NCBI RefSeq assembly: GCF_038396635.1
Contig: NZ_CP121687.1
Location: forward strand, 1,488,001-1,552,000
Source: Defluviitalea saccharophila
GTDB taxonomy: Bacteria; Bacillota; Clostridia; Lachnospirales; Defluviitaleaceae
Direction: 5' to 3'
Length of the DNA: 64,000 nucleotides
Below are positions 1-8,229 of the stretch, piece after piece; the first letter of the stretch is position 1; each line of letters opens with the position of its first letter. The translations under genes were made by a program, and so were the position numbers. Below the pieces are notes generated by a model. It was given only the letters and a program-made list of their open reading frames with translations, did not search any database and was not told the origin of the DNA.

Positions 1-1
1 T

Positions 2-334
2 CATTTTGGAATTCTGCTTTCTATCCAAAATGCAATTGCTCCTTTAACAGAAGGATTCTTGAAACTGCCAAAAGAAGTGGCAACAGCTTTTATTATGGGG
101 ATTGTAAGGCGGGATTTTGGTGCCGCAGGACTCTTTAAATTGGCTGAAGACGGCATGTTAAATGCTGCACAGACTTTAATTTCTCTCGTTGTTATTACTT
201 TGTTTGTACCATGTATTGCCGCTATCTTGGTTATTTTTAAAGAAAGAAGCTGGAAAGAATCTCTCCTCATCTGGTTTGGAAGTATGTTTATTGCATTTTT
301 GGTGGGAGGAATGCTGGCATTTGTATTAGTATAA
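2..334 (+). CDS. feoB: Ferrous iron transport protein B, C-terminal fragment
   Basis: This is the last 110 codons of a gene that begins before the window; the frame is open from base 2. The segment GIVRRDFGAAGLF followed by a hydrophobic stretch containing LFVPCIAAILVIFKER matches the C-terminal membrane domain of FeoB, the GTPase-coupled Fe(II) importer of the cytoplasmic membrane. At least two membrane segments are visible, one around the LFVPC motif and one at the very C-terminus. The G domain and the first Gate domain lie outside the window, so intactness cannot be judged. A small Cys-rich protein gene follows 41 bases downstream and is probably co-transcribed. Related nucleoside-recognition (Gate) membrane proteins are the alternative, but the RRDFGAAG motif favours FeoB. 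Confidence 0.85.
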   Translation, partial: HFGILLSIQNAIAPLTEGFLKLPKEVATAFIMGIVRRDFGAAGLFKLAEDGMLNAAQTLISLVVITLFVPCIAAILVIFKERSWKESLLIWFGSMFIAFLVGGMLAFVLV

Positions 335-375
335 TAAGCCGCTCTCTCCTGATCTAAGATATAGAAGGTGATATA

Positions 376-531
376 ATGAAATGCCCCACTTGTGGCAATG
401 AAGTAGATGTAAAATTAGCCCCTCGGTGTCCCAGATGCAATACCATTGTTGAATATCCATATAAAAAATGTGAAGACTGTAAGGGCTGTTCTTTTTTCGG
501 CAAATGCCCCTCAGACACAAAGAAAAAGTAG
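376..531 (+). CDS. 51-residue Cys-rich protein downstream of feoB
   Basis: This short ORF has an AAGGTG ribosome binding site 6 bases before its ATG. The product starts MKCPTCGNEV and contains eight cysteines (residues 3, 6, 18, 21, 32, 35, 38, 44). The first four form two CPxC knuckles like a zinc ribbon. The last four form a CxxCxxC-x5-C cluster in the Lys-rich tail. There is no signal peptide or membrane helix. Its position behind feoB suggests a role in iron handling or metal sensing at the transporter, but that is inference. It is not an evident FeoC (no winged helix). The stop codon lies inside a terminator hairpin shared with the converging gene. Confidence 0.75.
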   Translation: MKCPTCGNEVDVKLAPRCPRCNTIVEYPYKKCEDCKGCSFFGKCPSDTKKK

Positions 532-550
532 GGAAATTCCCTACTTTTTT
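523..550. terminator. Bidirectional intrinsic terminator spanning two stop codons
   Basis: The arms AAAAAGTAGGG and CCCTACTTTTT flank a 5-base loop AAATT. The hairpin serves the plus-strand Cys-rich gene and the minus-strand rubrerythrin-like gene. The TAG stop codons of both genes fall inside the two arms. Confidence 0.85.
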
Positions 551-1008
551 AAATTGGATTTATATGATTTTAATTTAATATAATGTCCTTCTTCTTCAGC
601 AATTAATTTTTTTAATATCTCAGCAACCGGAGACTTCGCATGCTCCAATAAACTTTTATAGTATTCAATCGTAATTTTTTCTGTTTCGATGCCTAAATCA
701 ATCGCTTCTTCTAAAGAATCAGGAACTGCTTCTCTTTGCTCAAATCCTTTGCTCTTTGCGTAGTTATGGAAAAATAAATCTACACTTTCTTCAAAAAGAT
801 AATCGTCCCCTTGCTCTTCATTCGAATTATCATACCATTTCACAAAAATCTTTTTGTGTCTTTTTTCATCTTCAGCTAAGGAAAGCAATCCTTCTTTAAT
901 TTCTCCTTTAGTTTTTTGGGCTAATCCTTCATAAAACTTAATACCCTCTTCTTCCATGCTAATCGCAAGCTTTAAAATTTCTCTATAACTGTATGAATGT
1001 TCCCCCAT
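541..1008 (-). CDS. Rubrerythrin-like ferritin-family diiron protein (no rubredoxin domain)
   Basis: This is a 155-residue helical protein. Ligand-type motifs for a ferritin-like four-helix diiron site are visible: MEEEG in helix 1, AEDEKRH in helix 2, an ETEKITIEYY helix, and AEEEGHY in the last helix. Rubrerythrins reduce hydrogen peroxide in anaerobes. Most carry a fused rubredoxin domain, but this one ends after the diiron domain. A free-standing rubredoxin gene lies directly upstream in the same direction and may supply electrons (inference). The ATG at 1008 was chosen because GGAGTGA sits 7 bases upstream; an in-frame GTG 9 bases earlier overlaps that site. The gene converges on the feoB cluster and shares its terminator. 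Confidence 0.8.
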   Translation of the reverse strand: MGEHSYSYREILKLAISMEEEGIKFYEGLAQKTKGEIKEGLLSLAEDEKRHKKIFVKWYDNSNEEQGDDYLFEESVDLFFHNYAKSKGFEQREAVPDSLEEAIDLGIETEKITIEYYKSLLEHAKSPVAEILKKLIAEEEGHYIKLKSYKSNLKK

Positions 1009-1039
1009 TAATATCACTCCATTTTTTAATTAGTAAATG

Positions 1040-1066
1040 AAAAAATAAGTAGGGTATCCCCCTACT
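1040..1066 (-). terminator. Terminator/attenuator between rubredoxin and the rubrerythrin-like gene
   Basis: On the minus strand AGTAGGG pairs with CCCTACT around a short loop and is followed by TATTTTTT. It lies just after the rubredoxin stop and before the next ribosome binding site, so it may reduce downstream expression. Confidence 0.65.
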
Positions 1067-1071
1067 CATTT

Positions 1072-1230
1072 TTATTGTTCTTCAAATTCATCCTTGCCTA
1101 CTCCGCAAACAGGGCAAACCCAATCTTCAGGAACGTCTTCAAAAGCTGTTCCTGGTTGAACTCCGTTATCTGGGTCTCCTTCTTCTGGATCATAAACATA
1201 TCCACATACTAAACAAACCCATTTACTCAT
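1072..1230 (-). CDS. Rubredoxin
   Basis: This is a 52-residue protein beginning [19 protein letters not shown] and ending near [16 protein letters not shown]. It has the two CxxCG knuckles (residues 6-10 and 39-43) that bind a single Fe(Cys)4 centre, and the conserved Tyr/Trp and Asp/Glu-rich surface of rubredoxins. It is a soluble cytoplasmic one-electron carrier, commonly a donor to rubrerythrin or superoxide reductase. The ATG at 1230 has AAAAGGGG 7 bases upstream; an in-frame ATG two codons earlier is too close to that site. The gene is followed by the rubrerythrin-like gene and preceded by a good promoter and an inverted repeat. Length and motifs are normal for the family. Confidence 0.95.
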   Translation of the reverse strand: MSKWVCLVCGYVYDPEEGDPDNGVQPGTAFEDVPEDWVCPVCGVGKDEFEEQ

Positions 1231-1269
1231 ATGCATACCCCTTTTCTTGATAGTATTTTATGTATATAC

Positions 1270-1296
1270 TATAGATTTTAAATATAAAAATCTATA
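1270..1296. promoter_or_regulatory. Inverted repeat in rubredoxin leader (possible operator)
   Basis: TATAGATTTT and AAAATCTATA are 10-base perfect arms separated by 7 bases. The repeat sits about 30 to 60 bases downstream of the predicted promoter and upstream of the rubredoxin start. It resembles a dimer-binding operator or an AT-rich RNA hairpin. It does not match a Fur or PerR consensus closely. Confidence 0.45.
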
Positions 1297-1326
1297 CTAT
1301 ATTAAATATGTCTTGCTCTTATGCAT

Positions 1327-1356
1327 AATATACCACCAAATTATTCCTCTTGTCAA
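1327..1356 (-). promoter_or_regulatory. SigmaA-type promoter for rubredoxin and the rubrerythrin-like gene
   Basis: On the minus strand there is a perfect -35 TTGACA (1356-1351), an 18-base spacer and TATATT (1332-1327). It lies just after the pyk stop codon, so the redox genes need not depend on glycolytic transcription. Confidence 0.6.
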
Positions 1357-1379
1357 ATGCTATTATTAAATAATTATTA

Positions 1380-3152
1380 TTATTTATGATTCCTTGTTTT
1401 TTCGGGCATGCCATTATAAACGAATCCATTTTTGCTGTCTACTGTGATTAAAGTACCGCTTCTAATTAAGGTTACTGCGTTTTTCGCACCAATTATAACA
1501 GGAATATCCAAGGCTCTTGCCACTATGGCTGCGTGGCTGTTTTCTCCTTCTTCTCCTTCTTCTACAACAATAGCAGAAGCTTTTTTAATGTATGGAAGGA
1601 AATCATTGTTCGTTCTATAAGTAACTAAAATATCGCCTTTTTTGAAATATTTTTCAGCTTCTTCAACGACTTTAATGACGCTGGCTGTTCCTGCAACCAC
1701 CTTATTTCCTATGCCTTCTCCTTTTACCAATACGTTTCCTACAATATGAACTTTTAGAATGTTTGTTGTACCTGATACGCCAACAGGTACTCCGGCTGTA
1801 ATGACGATAATGTCTCCAGTCTTTGCAACGCCTGTTTCTACAGACTTGTCTACAGCTAAACTAAACAGTTCATCTGTTGTAGATTTTAATTCTGTTTTAA
1901 CCGGTATGCAGCCCCAAACTAAATTGAGTTGTCTCCAGGTCTGTTCGTCAATGGTACAACCTAAAACTGGAGAAGAAGGTCTGAACTTAGAAACCATTCT
2001 TGCTGTTCCGCCGGATTTTGTAACCGTTACGATACAAGCGGCATTCAAATCTGCTGCCGTGGTACAGGTTGCATGGCTTATTGCATTGGTAATATCCGTT
2101 TGAATGGTTCTATGGAATTCACTCATATTCTTAATATAATCAATTGAACTTTCCGTTCTTTTTGCAATAGTTGACATCATGATCACACTTTCTACAGGAT
2201 AGGAACCTTTTGCAGTTTCTCCCGAAAGCATGATCGCATCTGTTCCATCAAAAATAGCGTTGGCAACATCATTGGCTTCCGCCCTTGTAGGTCTTGGATT
2301 TCTAACCATGGAATCCAACATTTGAGTCGCCGTAATAACAGGCTTTCCTGCCTGGTTTGCTTTTTGTATAAGCATTTTTTGTACAAGAGGTACTTCTTCT
2401 GTTGCAATTTCAACCCCTAAATCTCCTCTTGCTACCATAATGCCGTCAGCCACTTCCAAGATTTCATCAATATTATTTACGCCATCTCTATTTTCTATTT
2501 TTGCAATGATGGAAATATTGTTTCCGCCATTTTCTTCTAATATTTTTCTAATTTTAATAACGTCATTGGCAGAGCGGACAAAAGATGCGGCGATATAATC
2601 AAATCCCATCTTAATACCAAATTTGATGTCTTCAATATCTTTTTCTGTCAATGAGGGCAGGTTTACATACACATCCGGAATGTTCACGCCTTTTTTAGAG
2701 CTTAAAGGTCCTCCATTTATAACTTCACACTCAACTTCCGTGTCGGTTATATTTTTAACCCTAAGCTCAATCAATCCGTCATCTAAAAGCACTCTGCTTC
2801 CACGTCTTAAATCGTAAGGAAGGTTTTTATAAGTAACGCTGACTCTGGTTTCGTCCCCTTCTATATCTTCTGTTGTCAGAGTAAAGGTTTGTCCTTGTTT
2901 TAAGAAAACCACTTCTTTTGAAAAGTTTTGAATACGTATTTCAGGTCCCTTTGTATCCAAAACCAATGGTATAGGGGCATTAAGCTCCTCCCTTGCAGCA
3001 ATGAGATTTTTAATAATCTCCCCATGGGATTCATAGGTTCCATGGGAAAAATTAATTCTTGCAGCATTCATCCCATTTTTTATAAGCTTTTTAATCGTTT
3101 CAATATCACCGGATGCAGGACCTAAAGTACATACAATTTTCGTTTTCCTCAT
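1380..3152 (-). CDS. pyk: Pyruvate kinase with C-terminal PEP-utiliser domain
   Basis: This 590-residue protein converts phosphoenolpyruvate and ADP to pyruvate and ATP, the last step of glycolysis. The N-terminus RKTKIVCTLGPAS, the metal/PEP region VADGIMVARGDLGVE and the MLSGETAKG loop are all present, so the barrel looks intact. Residues from about 480 to the end form the extra swivelling PEP-utiliser-type domain found in many Firmicutes pyruvate kinases, with GENSHAAIVAR where the phosphohistidine domain keeps its His. This explains a length well above the roughly 470 residues of E. coli Pyk. It lies 11 bases behind pfkA and shares that promoter. The start has GGGGAGATCAAT before the ATG. 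Confidence 0.96.
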   Translation of the reverse strand: MRKTKIVCTLGPASGDIETIKKLIKNGMNAARINFSHGTYESHGEIIKNLIAAREELNAPIPLVLDTKGPEIRIQNFSKEVVFLKQGQTFTLTTEDIEGDETRVSVTYKNLPYDLRRGSRVLLDDGLIELRVKNITDTEVECEVINGGPLSSKKGVNIPDVYVNLPSLTEKDIEDIKFGIKMGFDYIAASFVRSANDVIKIRKILEENGGNNISIIAKIENRDGVNNIDEILEVADGIMVARGDLGVEIATEEVPLVQKMLIQKANQAGKPVITATQMLDSMVRNPRPTRAEANDVANAIFDGTDAIMLSGETAKGSYPVESVIMMSTIAKRTESSIDYIKNMSEFHRTIQTDITNAISHATCTTAADLNAACIVTVTKSGGTARMVSKFRPSSPVLGCTIDEQTWRQLNLVWGCIPVKTELKSTTDELFSLAVDKSVETGVAKTGDIIVITAGVPVGVSGTTNILKVHIVGNVLVKGEGIGNKVVAGTASVIKVVEEAEKYFKKGDILVTYRTNNDFLPYIKKASAIVVEEGEEGENSHAAIVARALDIPVIIGAKNAVTLIRSGTLITVDSKNGFVYNGMPEKTRNHK

Positions 3153-3163
3153 ATTGATCTCCC

Positions 3164-4138
3164 CTAAATAGAAAGGATTTTCGCTACTTCATACATTCTT
3201 TCATCAATTGATTTTTGCATCTTTAATGCTTCGTTAATATCATAATCTACATATTGTCCGCCTCTATACGCAATAACACGGTTGCTCTTTCCTTCACAAA
3301 GAAGGTCAACTGCCATTGCTCCCATCATTGACGCATGCATACGGTCAACTGCCGATGGACTTCCTCCTCTTTGAAGGTATCCTAAAATAGTTGCTCTGGT
3401 TTCAATTCCTGTTAATTTTTCGATTTTAACCGCTAAATCTTGAGATCCACCTACACCTTCTGCCGTAATAATGAGGAAATGCTTTTTACCTCTTTGCTTG
3501 TTTTGAAGGATTTCTCTTATAATTTCTTCATCGGTAGGTCTCTCTTTTTCAGGAATAAGTACCATTTCGGCTCCATTGGTAATTCCGCACCAAAGAGCAA
3601 TAAATCCAGCGTTTCTTCCCATTACTTCTACGATACTACATCTTTCATGGGAGGTGGATGTATCCCTGATTTTATTAATAGCTTCCATGGCTGTATTTAC
3701 TGCCGTGTCAAAACCAATAGTATAATCTGTACATGCAATATCTAAGTCAATAGTTCCCGGAATTCCTATTGTGTTGATTCCTAAGTTCGCTAATTTTTCT
3801 GCTCCCTGGAAGGATCCGTCTCCACCAATAACGATAAGACCATCGATACCGAACACTTTACAAATCTGAGCACCTTGCTGTTGTCCTTCTGGTGTCATAA
3901 ACTCCGGACATCTTGCAGTTTGAAGGATGGTACCTCCTCTTTGGATGGTATCGGATACACTTCTTGGACTCATTTCGAAAATGTCCCCATGAATCAGTCC
4001 GTTATAACCCTTTCTTACGCCCATTACCCTAAGACCTCTTGCAATAGCCGTACGTACAACAGAACGAATCGTTGCATTCATTCCTGGTGCATCTCCACCG
4101 CTTGTTAATACACCAATCGTTTTGATCTCTTTGCTCAT
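3164..4138 (-). CDS. pfkA: ATP-dependent 6-phosphofructokinase
   Basis: This 324-residue enzyme phosphorylates fructose 6-phosphate and commits sugar to glycolysis. The N-terminal TSGGDAPGMNA loop is present. GGDGS at residues 105-109 has Gly where PPi-dependent enzymes have Asp, which argues for ATP use. The catalytic region reads GTIDLDIACTDY near residues 128-139. The catalytic Asp of TID is kept, but Leu replaces the Asn usual in E. coli and Bacillus (TIDND). The later MGRNAGFIA and GGSPSAVDR motifs are intact. The gene has its own promoter in the 139-base gap behind dnaE and leads a two-gene operon with pyk. Confidence 0.96.
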   Translation of the reverse strand: MSKEIKTIGVLTSGGDAPGMNATIRSVVRTAIARGLRVMGVRKGYNGLIHGDIFEMSPRSVSDTIQRGGTILQTARCPEFMTPEGQQQGAQICKVFGIDGLIVIGGDGSFQGAEKLANLGINTIGIPGTIDLDIACTDYTIGFDTAVNTAMEAINKIRDTSTSHERCSIVEVMGRNAGFIALWCGITNGAEMVLIPEKERPTDEEIIREILQNKQRGKKHFLIITAEGVGGSQDLAVKIEKLTGIETRATILGYLQRGGSPSAVDRMHASMMGAMAVDLLCEGKSNRVIAYRGGQYVDYDINEALKMQKSIDERMYEVAKILSI

Positions 4139-4222
4139 TTTTTTCCCTCCATAATTTTTATTTTAAGTTTTTATTATGATTAAGCTGCATGAAAAAAAAT
4201 TATACCCATGTTACCATATATC

Positions 4223-4251
4223 ATTGTAATAAATTTGTTTTTTCATTGCAA
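4223..4251 (-). promoter_or_regulatory. SigmaA-type promoter of pfkA-pyk
   Basis: On the minus strand TTGCAA (4251-4246), a 17-base spacer and TACAAT (4228-4223) lie about 85 bases upstream of the pfkA start. This implies a leader of roughly 75-80 bases, in which no known riboswitch was recognised. Confidence 0.6.
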
Positions 4252-4277
4252 TAAAAATATCTGCTACATTGCTTATT

Positions 4278-7200
4278 TTATCTAATTACGACATTTTTAT
4301 CTCCTAAAATACGCTTTAATTTAGACATTAATTCCTCACTTGGGTCTATCCATAAGCCCTTAGAGGCTTTCATGGTTTTATTAATTCCTTCAATGTGTAT
4401 AATAACCGGCACATCACCTCTGTTCATCTGCAAAAGAGGTTTTATATCTTCTACAACTTCCAAATTGCCTTTTTCCCTTGGGATTTTCAAATAAAGCTTT
4501 GCAGTATTCTCTTCTTTTGAAACACGCATTTTTTCAAATGGTGTGATGGCCTCACATATTAATTTTGCGTCTTCATCTTCTCGAATAGCTGCTCTGCCTT
4601 TTACATAAATAATTTCATCTTCTCTTAAATAGTCTGCAGCACTTTCGTATATATTGGGAAATACAATGACTTCCACGCTTCCGTACAGATCTTCTAATGT
4701 AATAAAAGCCATCATTTGATTGTTTCTAGTCGTTTTAACACTTTTGGCAGTAATCATTCCCCCTATGGTCACGATCTGCCCATCAAATATGGACGCTGGA
4801 CCTTCTTCCTCTTCTCTTTTTATAAAATCCAAACTTGAGGCATCCGTATGCTTTTTCAATTCTTCTTCATACTCATCCAGGGGGTGTCCGCTTAAATACA
4901 TACCCAAAACTTCCTTTTCCATGGATAGAAGTATTTTAGGTGGGTACTCTTCTATATTGGGCAGAATGTCTTGTTTAACCTTTTCAGTTGGACCAAAATC
5001 AAACAAATTCATTTGTCCCTCTATATTTTTCTTCTTTTGCTGAGCTATTTGGTCTAAAATTTGTTTATAAACCGCTAAATACTGACTTCTTTTGCCTCCT
5101 AAGGAATCAAAGACTCCGGCTTTTATTAAGCTTTCAACACTTCTTTTATTTAAATCTCCGCTGTCCATACGCTCAAAGAAGTCTGTTAAACTGGTAAACT
5201 TCCCATTCTCATTTCGCTCTTTTACAATAGCATGGATCATATTTTTCCCCACATTTTTAACGGCAGCCAATCCATACCTGATTTTTCCCTTGGATACGGA
5301 AAAATCACAAAAACCTTCATTAATATCCGGCGGCATTAACTCTATTCCCATTTTTTTGCAGGCGTAAATATATTCTTTAATCTTATCGGTATTGTCCATA
5401 ACCGAGGTCATGAGGGCTGCCATAAATTCTACAGGATAATGGGTTTTTAACCATGCCGTTTGATAGGCAACTACTGCGTATGCTGCGGCGTGGGATTTGT
5501 TAAATGCATACTTTGCAAAATCCGTCATTTCATCGAAGATTTTTTCAGCGGTCTGTACCGGAATCCCTCTATTGACGCACCCTGGCACTTCTTTTCCATT
5601 GCCGTATACAAAGTTTTTTCTTTCTTCTGCCATCACATCTGCTTTTTTCTTGGACATGGCTCTTCTCACCAAATCGCTTCGTCCAAGACTATACCCTGCC
5701 AAATCCCTTACAATCTGCATTACCTGTTCTTGATACACAATACAGCCATAAGTCGTTTTTAAGATAGGTTCTAAGGCCTCACAGGTATATTCAATCGCCT
5801 CCGGGTTCTTTTTCCCTTTAATGTATTTTGGTATAAAGTCCATAGGTCCCGGGCGGTAAAGGGCATTGCCCGCAATAATATCTTCTAAGTTTCTTGGCTG
5901 AAGTTCCTTCAAAAAGTTTCTCATTCCGGTACTTTCCAGCTGGAAGACCCCTTCCGTCTGAGCTGCGGAAATCAAATCATATACCTTCTGATCATTAAAG
6001 TCGATTTTATCTATGTCTATTTTAATGTTATGATTAGCTTCGATCTGTTCTAAGGCACTGCGAATAACTGTCAAGGTTCTAAGTCCCAAGAAGTCCATTT
6101 TAAGAAGGCCTAATTCTTCCAGGGTAGTCATCGTAAACTGAGTTGTGATTACTCCGTCATTGGCATGTAGGGGGACGTATTCCACGACAGGGTCCTTTGA
6201 TATTACAACCCCTGCTGCATGGGTCGAGGAGTGCCTTGGAAGTCCTTCCAGTCTTTTTGACATATCAATGAGATAATGAATTCTTTCATCGTTTTCATAT
6301 AAATTTCTTAGTTCGCCGTTGACTTCCAATGCCCTATCAATCGTAATGCCCAGTTCTGCAGGAATCATCTTTGCCACTTTGTCCACTTCTGCATAAGGCA
6401 TATTAATAGCCCGTCCTACATCACGAATCACAGCTCTTGCAGACATGGTTCCAAAGGTAATAATCTGTGCCACTCTGTCTTCCCCATATTTTCTTATGAC
6501 ATAGTCTATGACTTCCTGCCTTCTTTCGTAGCAAAAATCTATGTCTATATCGGGCATACTGATTCTTTCAGGATTTAAAAATCTCTCAAAGAGCAGCTGG
6601 TACTCTATCGGGTCAATATTCGTAATCTGTAAACAATAAGAAACCATGCTGCCTGCTGCCGAACCTCTTCCCGGTCCAACCATAATGCCATGATCCTTAG
6701 CATATTTAATAAAATCCCATACAATTAAGAAATAGTCTACATACCCCATCTGTTCAATGGTAGACAATTCATATTCCAGTCTTTCTTTAAGTTCAGGATT
6801 GGGATTTGGATATCTTAGATTAAAACCTTCCAAACATAGTTTCCTGAGATATTCACTGGCTGTATACCCTTCAGGAACATCGTATTTTGGAAGTTTTAAT
6901 TCATGGAAAGTAAATTCTACATTGCATCTTTTTGCAATCTCATAAGTGTTTTCCATAGCTTCTCTGGCGTAAGGAAATCTTTCCAGCATTTCTTCGGGAG
7001 ATTTTAAATAAAATTCTCCTCCCGGATAGATCATTCTGTCCTCGTCATCCATGGTTTTTGCCGTTTGAATACATAGAAGAATCTCATGGGCCTTATTATC
7101 TTCTTTAAAAGTATAATGCACATCATTTGTGACCACCAACGGGATGCCTGTTTCTTTGCTCATGCGAATTAAGTTCTGATTCACTTCTCCTTGTTCTCTC

Positions 7201-7754
7201 ATGCCGTGGTCCTGAAGTTCAAGGTAGAAATTTCCTTTGCCTAAGATGCTTTCATATTGAAGGGCTATTTCAACTGCTTTCTCATAGGAAACCTCTCTGA
7301 TCGTCTTTGCCACCGGTCCTGCGAGACAAGCACTAAGACCAATGAGTCCTTTTGAGTGCTTTTCCAGAAGTTCCAAATCAATTCTGGGCTTATGATAGAA
7401 CCCTTCTATAAATCCATAGGAAACCAGCTTAATTAAGTTCTTATAGCCTTCCATACTTTCTGCTAACAGCACAAGGTGAAAATAGTTTGCATCCTGTTTT
7501 TCTTTATCAAAACGACTGCGTGGAGCAACATACACCTCGCAGCCGATAATTGGTTTTATCCCCTGTTTTTTAGCCTCTTTATAAAAATCAATGACTCCAT
7601 ACATAGAGCCATGATCCGTTATTGCAACACTATCCATACCCAACTCTTTTGTTCTCGCAATAAGTTCTTTAACCTTAGAAGAGCCGTCAAGGAGACTGTA
7701 CTCTGTATGGACATGAAGATGGGTAAAGGGAATCGAATGAACTGCTCTCTCCAT
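4278..7754 (-). CDS. dnaE: DNA polymerase III subunit alpha (DnaE type)
   Basis: This is a 1158-residue replicative-type polymerase. It begins with a PHP domain (HLHVHTEYSLLDG at about residues 12-24). It continues with the C-family polymerase core, including PDIDIDFCYERR near residue 400, fingers and helix-hairpin-helix regions, and a C-terminal OB-fold near residue 995 (GQIVTIGGMI). The layout is the DnaE1/DnaE3 type without an inserted exonuclease, unlike PolC. In low-GC Gram-positives such an enzyme usually works beside PolC in lagging-strand synthesis and repair. The ATG follows GGGAG by 5 bases. pfkA and pyk downstream is a common clostridial order. No frameshift or missing motif was seen. 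Confidence 0.95.
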   Translation of the reverse strand: MERAVHSIPFTHLHVHTEYSLLDGSSKVKELIARTKELGMDSVAITDHGSMYGVIDFYKEAKKQGIKPIIGCEVYVAPRSRFDKEKQDANYFHLVLLAESMEGYKNLIKLVSYGFIEGFYHKPRIDLELLEKHSKGLIGLSACLAGPVAKTIREVSYEKAVEIALQYESILGKGNFYLELQDHGMREQGEVNQNLIRMSKETGIPLVVTNDVHYTFKEDNKAHEILLCIQTAKTMDDEDRMIYPGGEFYLKSPEEMLERFPYAREAMENTYEIAKRCNVEFTFHELKLPKYDVPEGYTASEYLRKLCLEGFNLRYPNPNPELKERLEYELSTIEQMGYVDYFLIVWDFIKYAKDHGIMVGPGRGSAAGSMVSYCLQITNIDPIEYQLLFERFLNPERISMPDIDIDFCYERRQEVIDYVIRKYGEDRVAQIITFGTMSARAVIRDVGRAINMPYAEVDKVAKMIPAELGITIDRALEVNGELRNLYENDERIHYLIDMSKRLEGLPRHSSTHAAGVVISKDPVVEYVPLHANDGVITTQFTMTTLEELGLLKMDFLGLRTLTVIRSALEQIEANHNIKIDIDKIDFNDQKVYDLISAAQTEGVFQLESTGMRNFLKELQPRNLEDIIAGNALYRPGPMDFIPKYIKGKKNPEAIEYTCEALEPILKTTYGCIVYQEQVMQIVRDLAGYSLGRSDLVRRAMSKKKADVMAEERKNFVYGNGKEVPGCVNRGIPVQTAEKIFDEMTDFAKYAFNKSHAAAYAVVAYQTAWLKTHYPVEFMAALMTSVMDNTDKIKEYIYACKKMGIELMPPDINEGFCDFSVSKGKIRYGLAAVKNVGKNMIHAIVKERNENGKFTSLTDFFERMDSGDLNKRSVESLIKAGVFDSLGGKRSQYLAVYKQILDQIAQQKKKNIEGQMNLFDFGPTEKVKQDILPNIEEYPPKILLSMEKEVLGMYLSGHPLDEYEEELKKHTDASSLDFIKREEEEGPASIFDGQIVTIGGMITAKSVKTTRNNQMMAFITLEDLYGSVEVIVFPNIYESAADYLREDEIIYVKGRAAIREDEDAKLICEAITPFEKMRVSKEENTAKLYLKIPREKGNLEVVEDIKPLLQMNRGDVPVIIHIEGINKTMKASKGLWIDPSEELMSKLKRILGDKNVVIR

Positions 7755-7914
7755 AATAAGCTCCCTTCCATAAACTACATAAATATAATCCCATTATATC
7801 ATATTATTATAAGAATTACTTCCCAAGCTTTATATGAATATTTTGTATAATTCTTATATTTTTTTCAAATAATATATTTCAAATCCTTTCATGCATAAAA
7901 AAGGAGGTTTGCCT

Positions 7915-8145
7915 ATGGATTCAAAATCTAAAATCGTAAAGGTAAAGAAAAACAGCGAGGGAGACATTACAGATGTAATGCTCGATAATGGAAGTGTTCA
8001 TTCTATCGATGATGCCATCACGATGGCTAAAAATGATTTAATCGATGGAGTGAATGTAGGAAAAGCTAAAAATGGCCGAGAATTTTTAAGAAGCAATCCA
8101 AATGGTGAAGAAAGCGATAATCTGGACAATCTTCCTATGTTTTAA
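7915..8145 (+). CDS. DUF3892-type small protein
   Basis: This 76-residue protein starts MDSKSKIVKVKKN and contains the pattern ITDVMLDNGSVHSIDDAI followed by GVNVGKAKNGREFLRS. That matches the short DUF3892 family, whose role is unknown. A strong AAAGGAGG lies 7 bases before the ATG at 7915; an upstream in-frame ATG overlaps the ribosome site and was rejected. It is a lone plus-strand gene, divergent from dnaE and convergent with the chemoreceptor gene, and ends in a perfect terminator. No membrane or signal sequence is visible, so it is cytoplasmic. It marks one edge of the accessory region between dnaE and crh. Confidence 0.75.
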   Translation: MDSKSKIVKVKKNSEGDITDVMLDNGSVHSIDDAITMAKNDLIDGVNVGKAKNGREFLRSNPNGEESDNLDNLPMF

Positions 8146-8175
8146 AAGAGTAGACCTATGTCTACTCTTTTAAAA
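8140..8175. terminator. Bidirectional intrinsic terminator
   Basis: The 16-base perfect arms TTTTAAAAGAGTAGAC and GTCTACTCTTTTAAAA enclose a CTAT loop, with T-runs on both strands. It ends the DUF3892 gene and the converging chemoreceptor operon. Confidence 0.85.
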
Positions 8176-8229
8176 TATCACCATATCATGGAACTCAAAT
8201 ATTTTTCATCATTTAATCTATGATTTAAA

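Noticed and set aside
1432-2103. Plus-strand ORFs antisense to pyk
   Set aside because: These frames lie opposite a well-supported pyruvate kinase and lack ribosome sites and codon bias. The same applies to the ORFs opposite pfkA, dnaE, uvrA, uvrB and the chemoreceptors.
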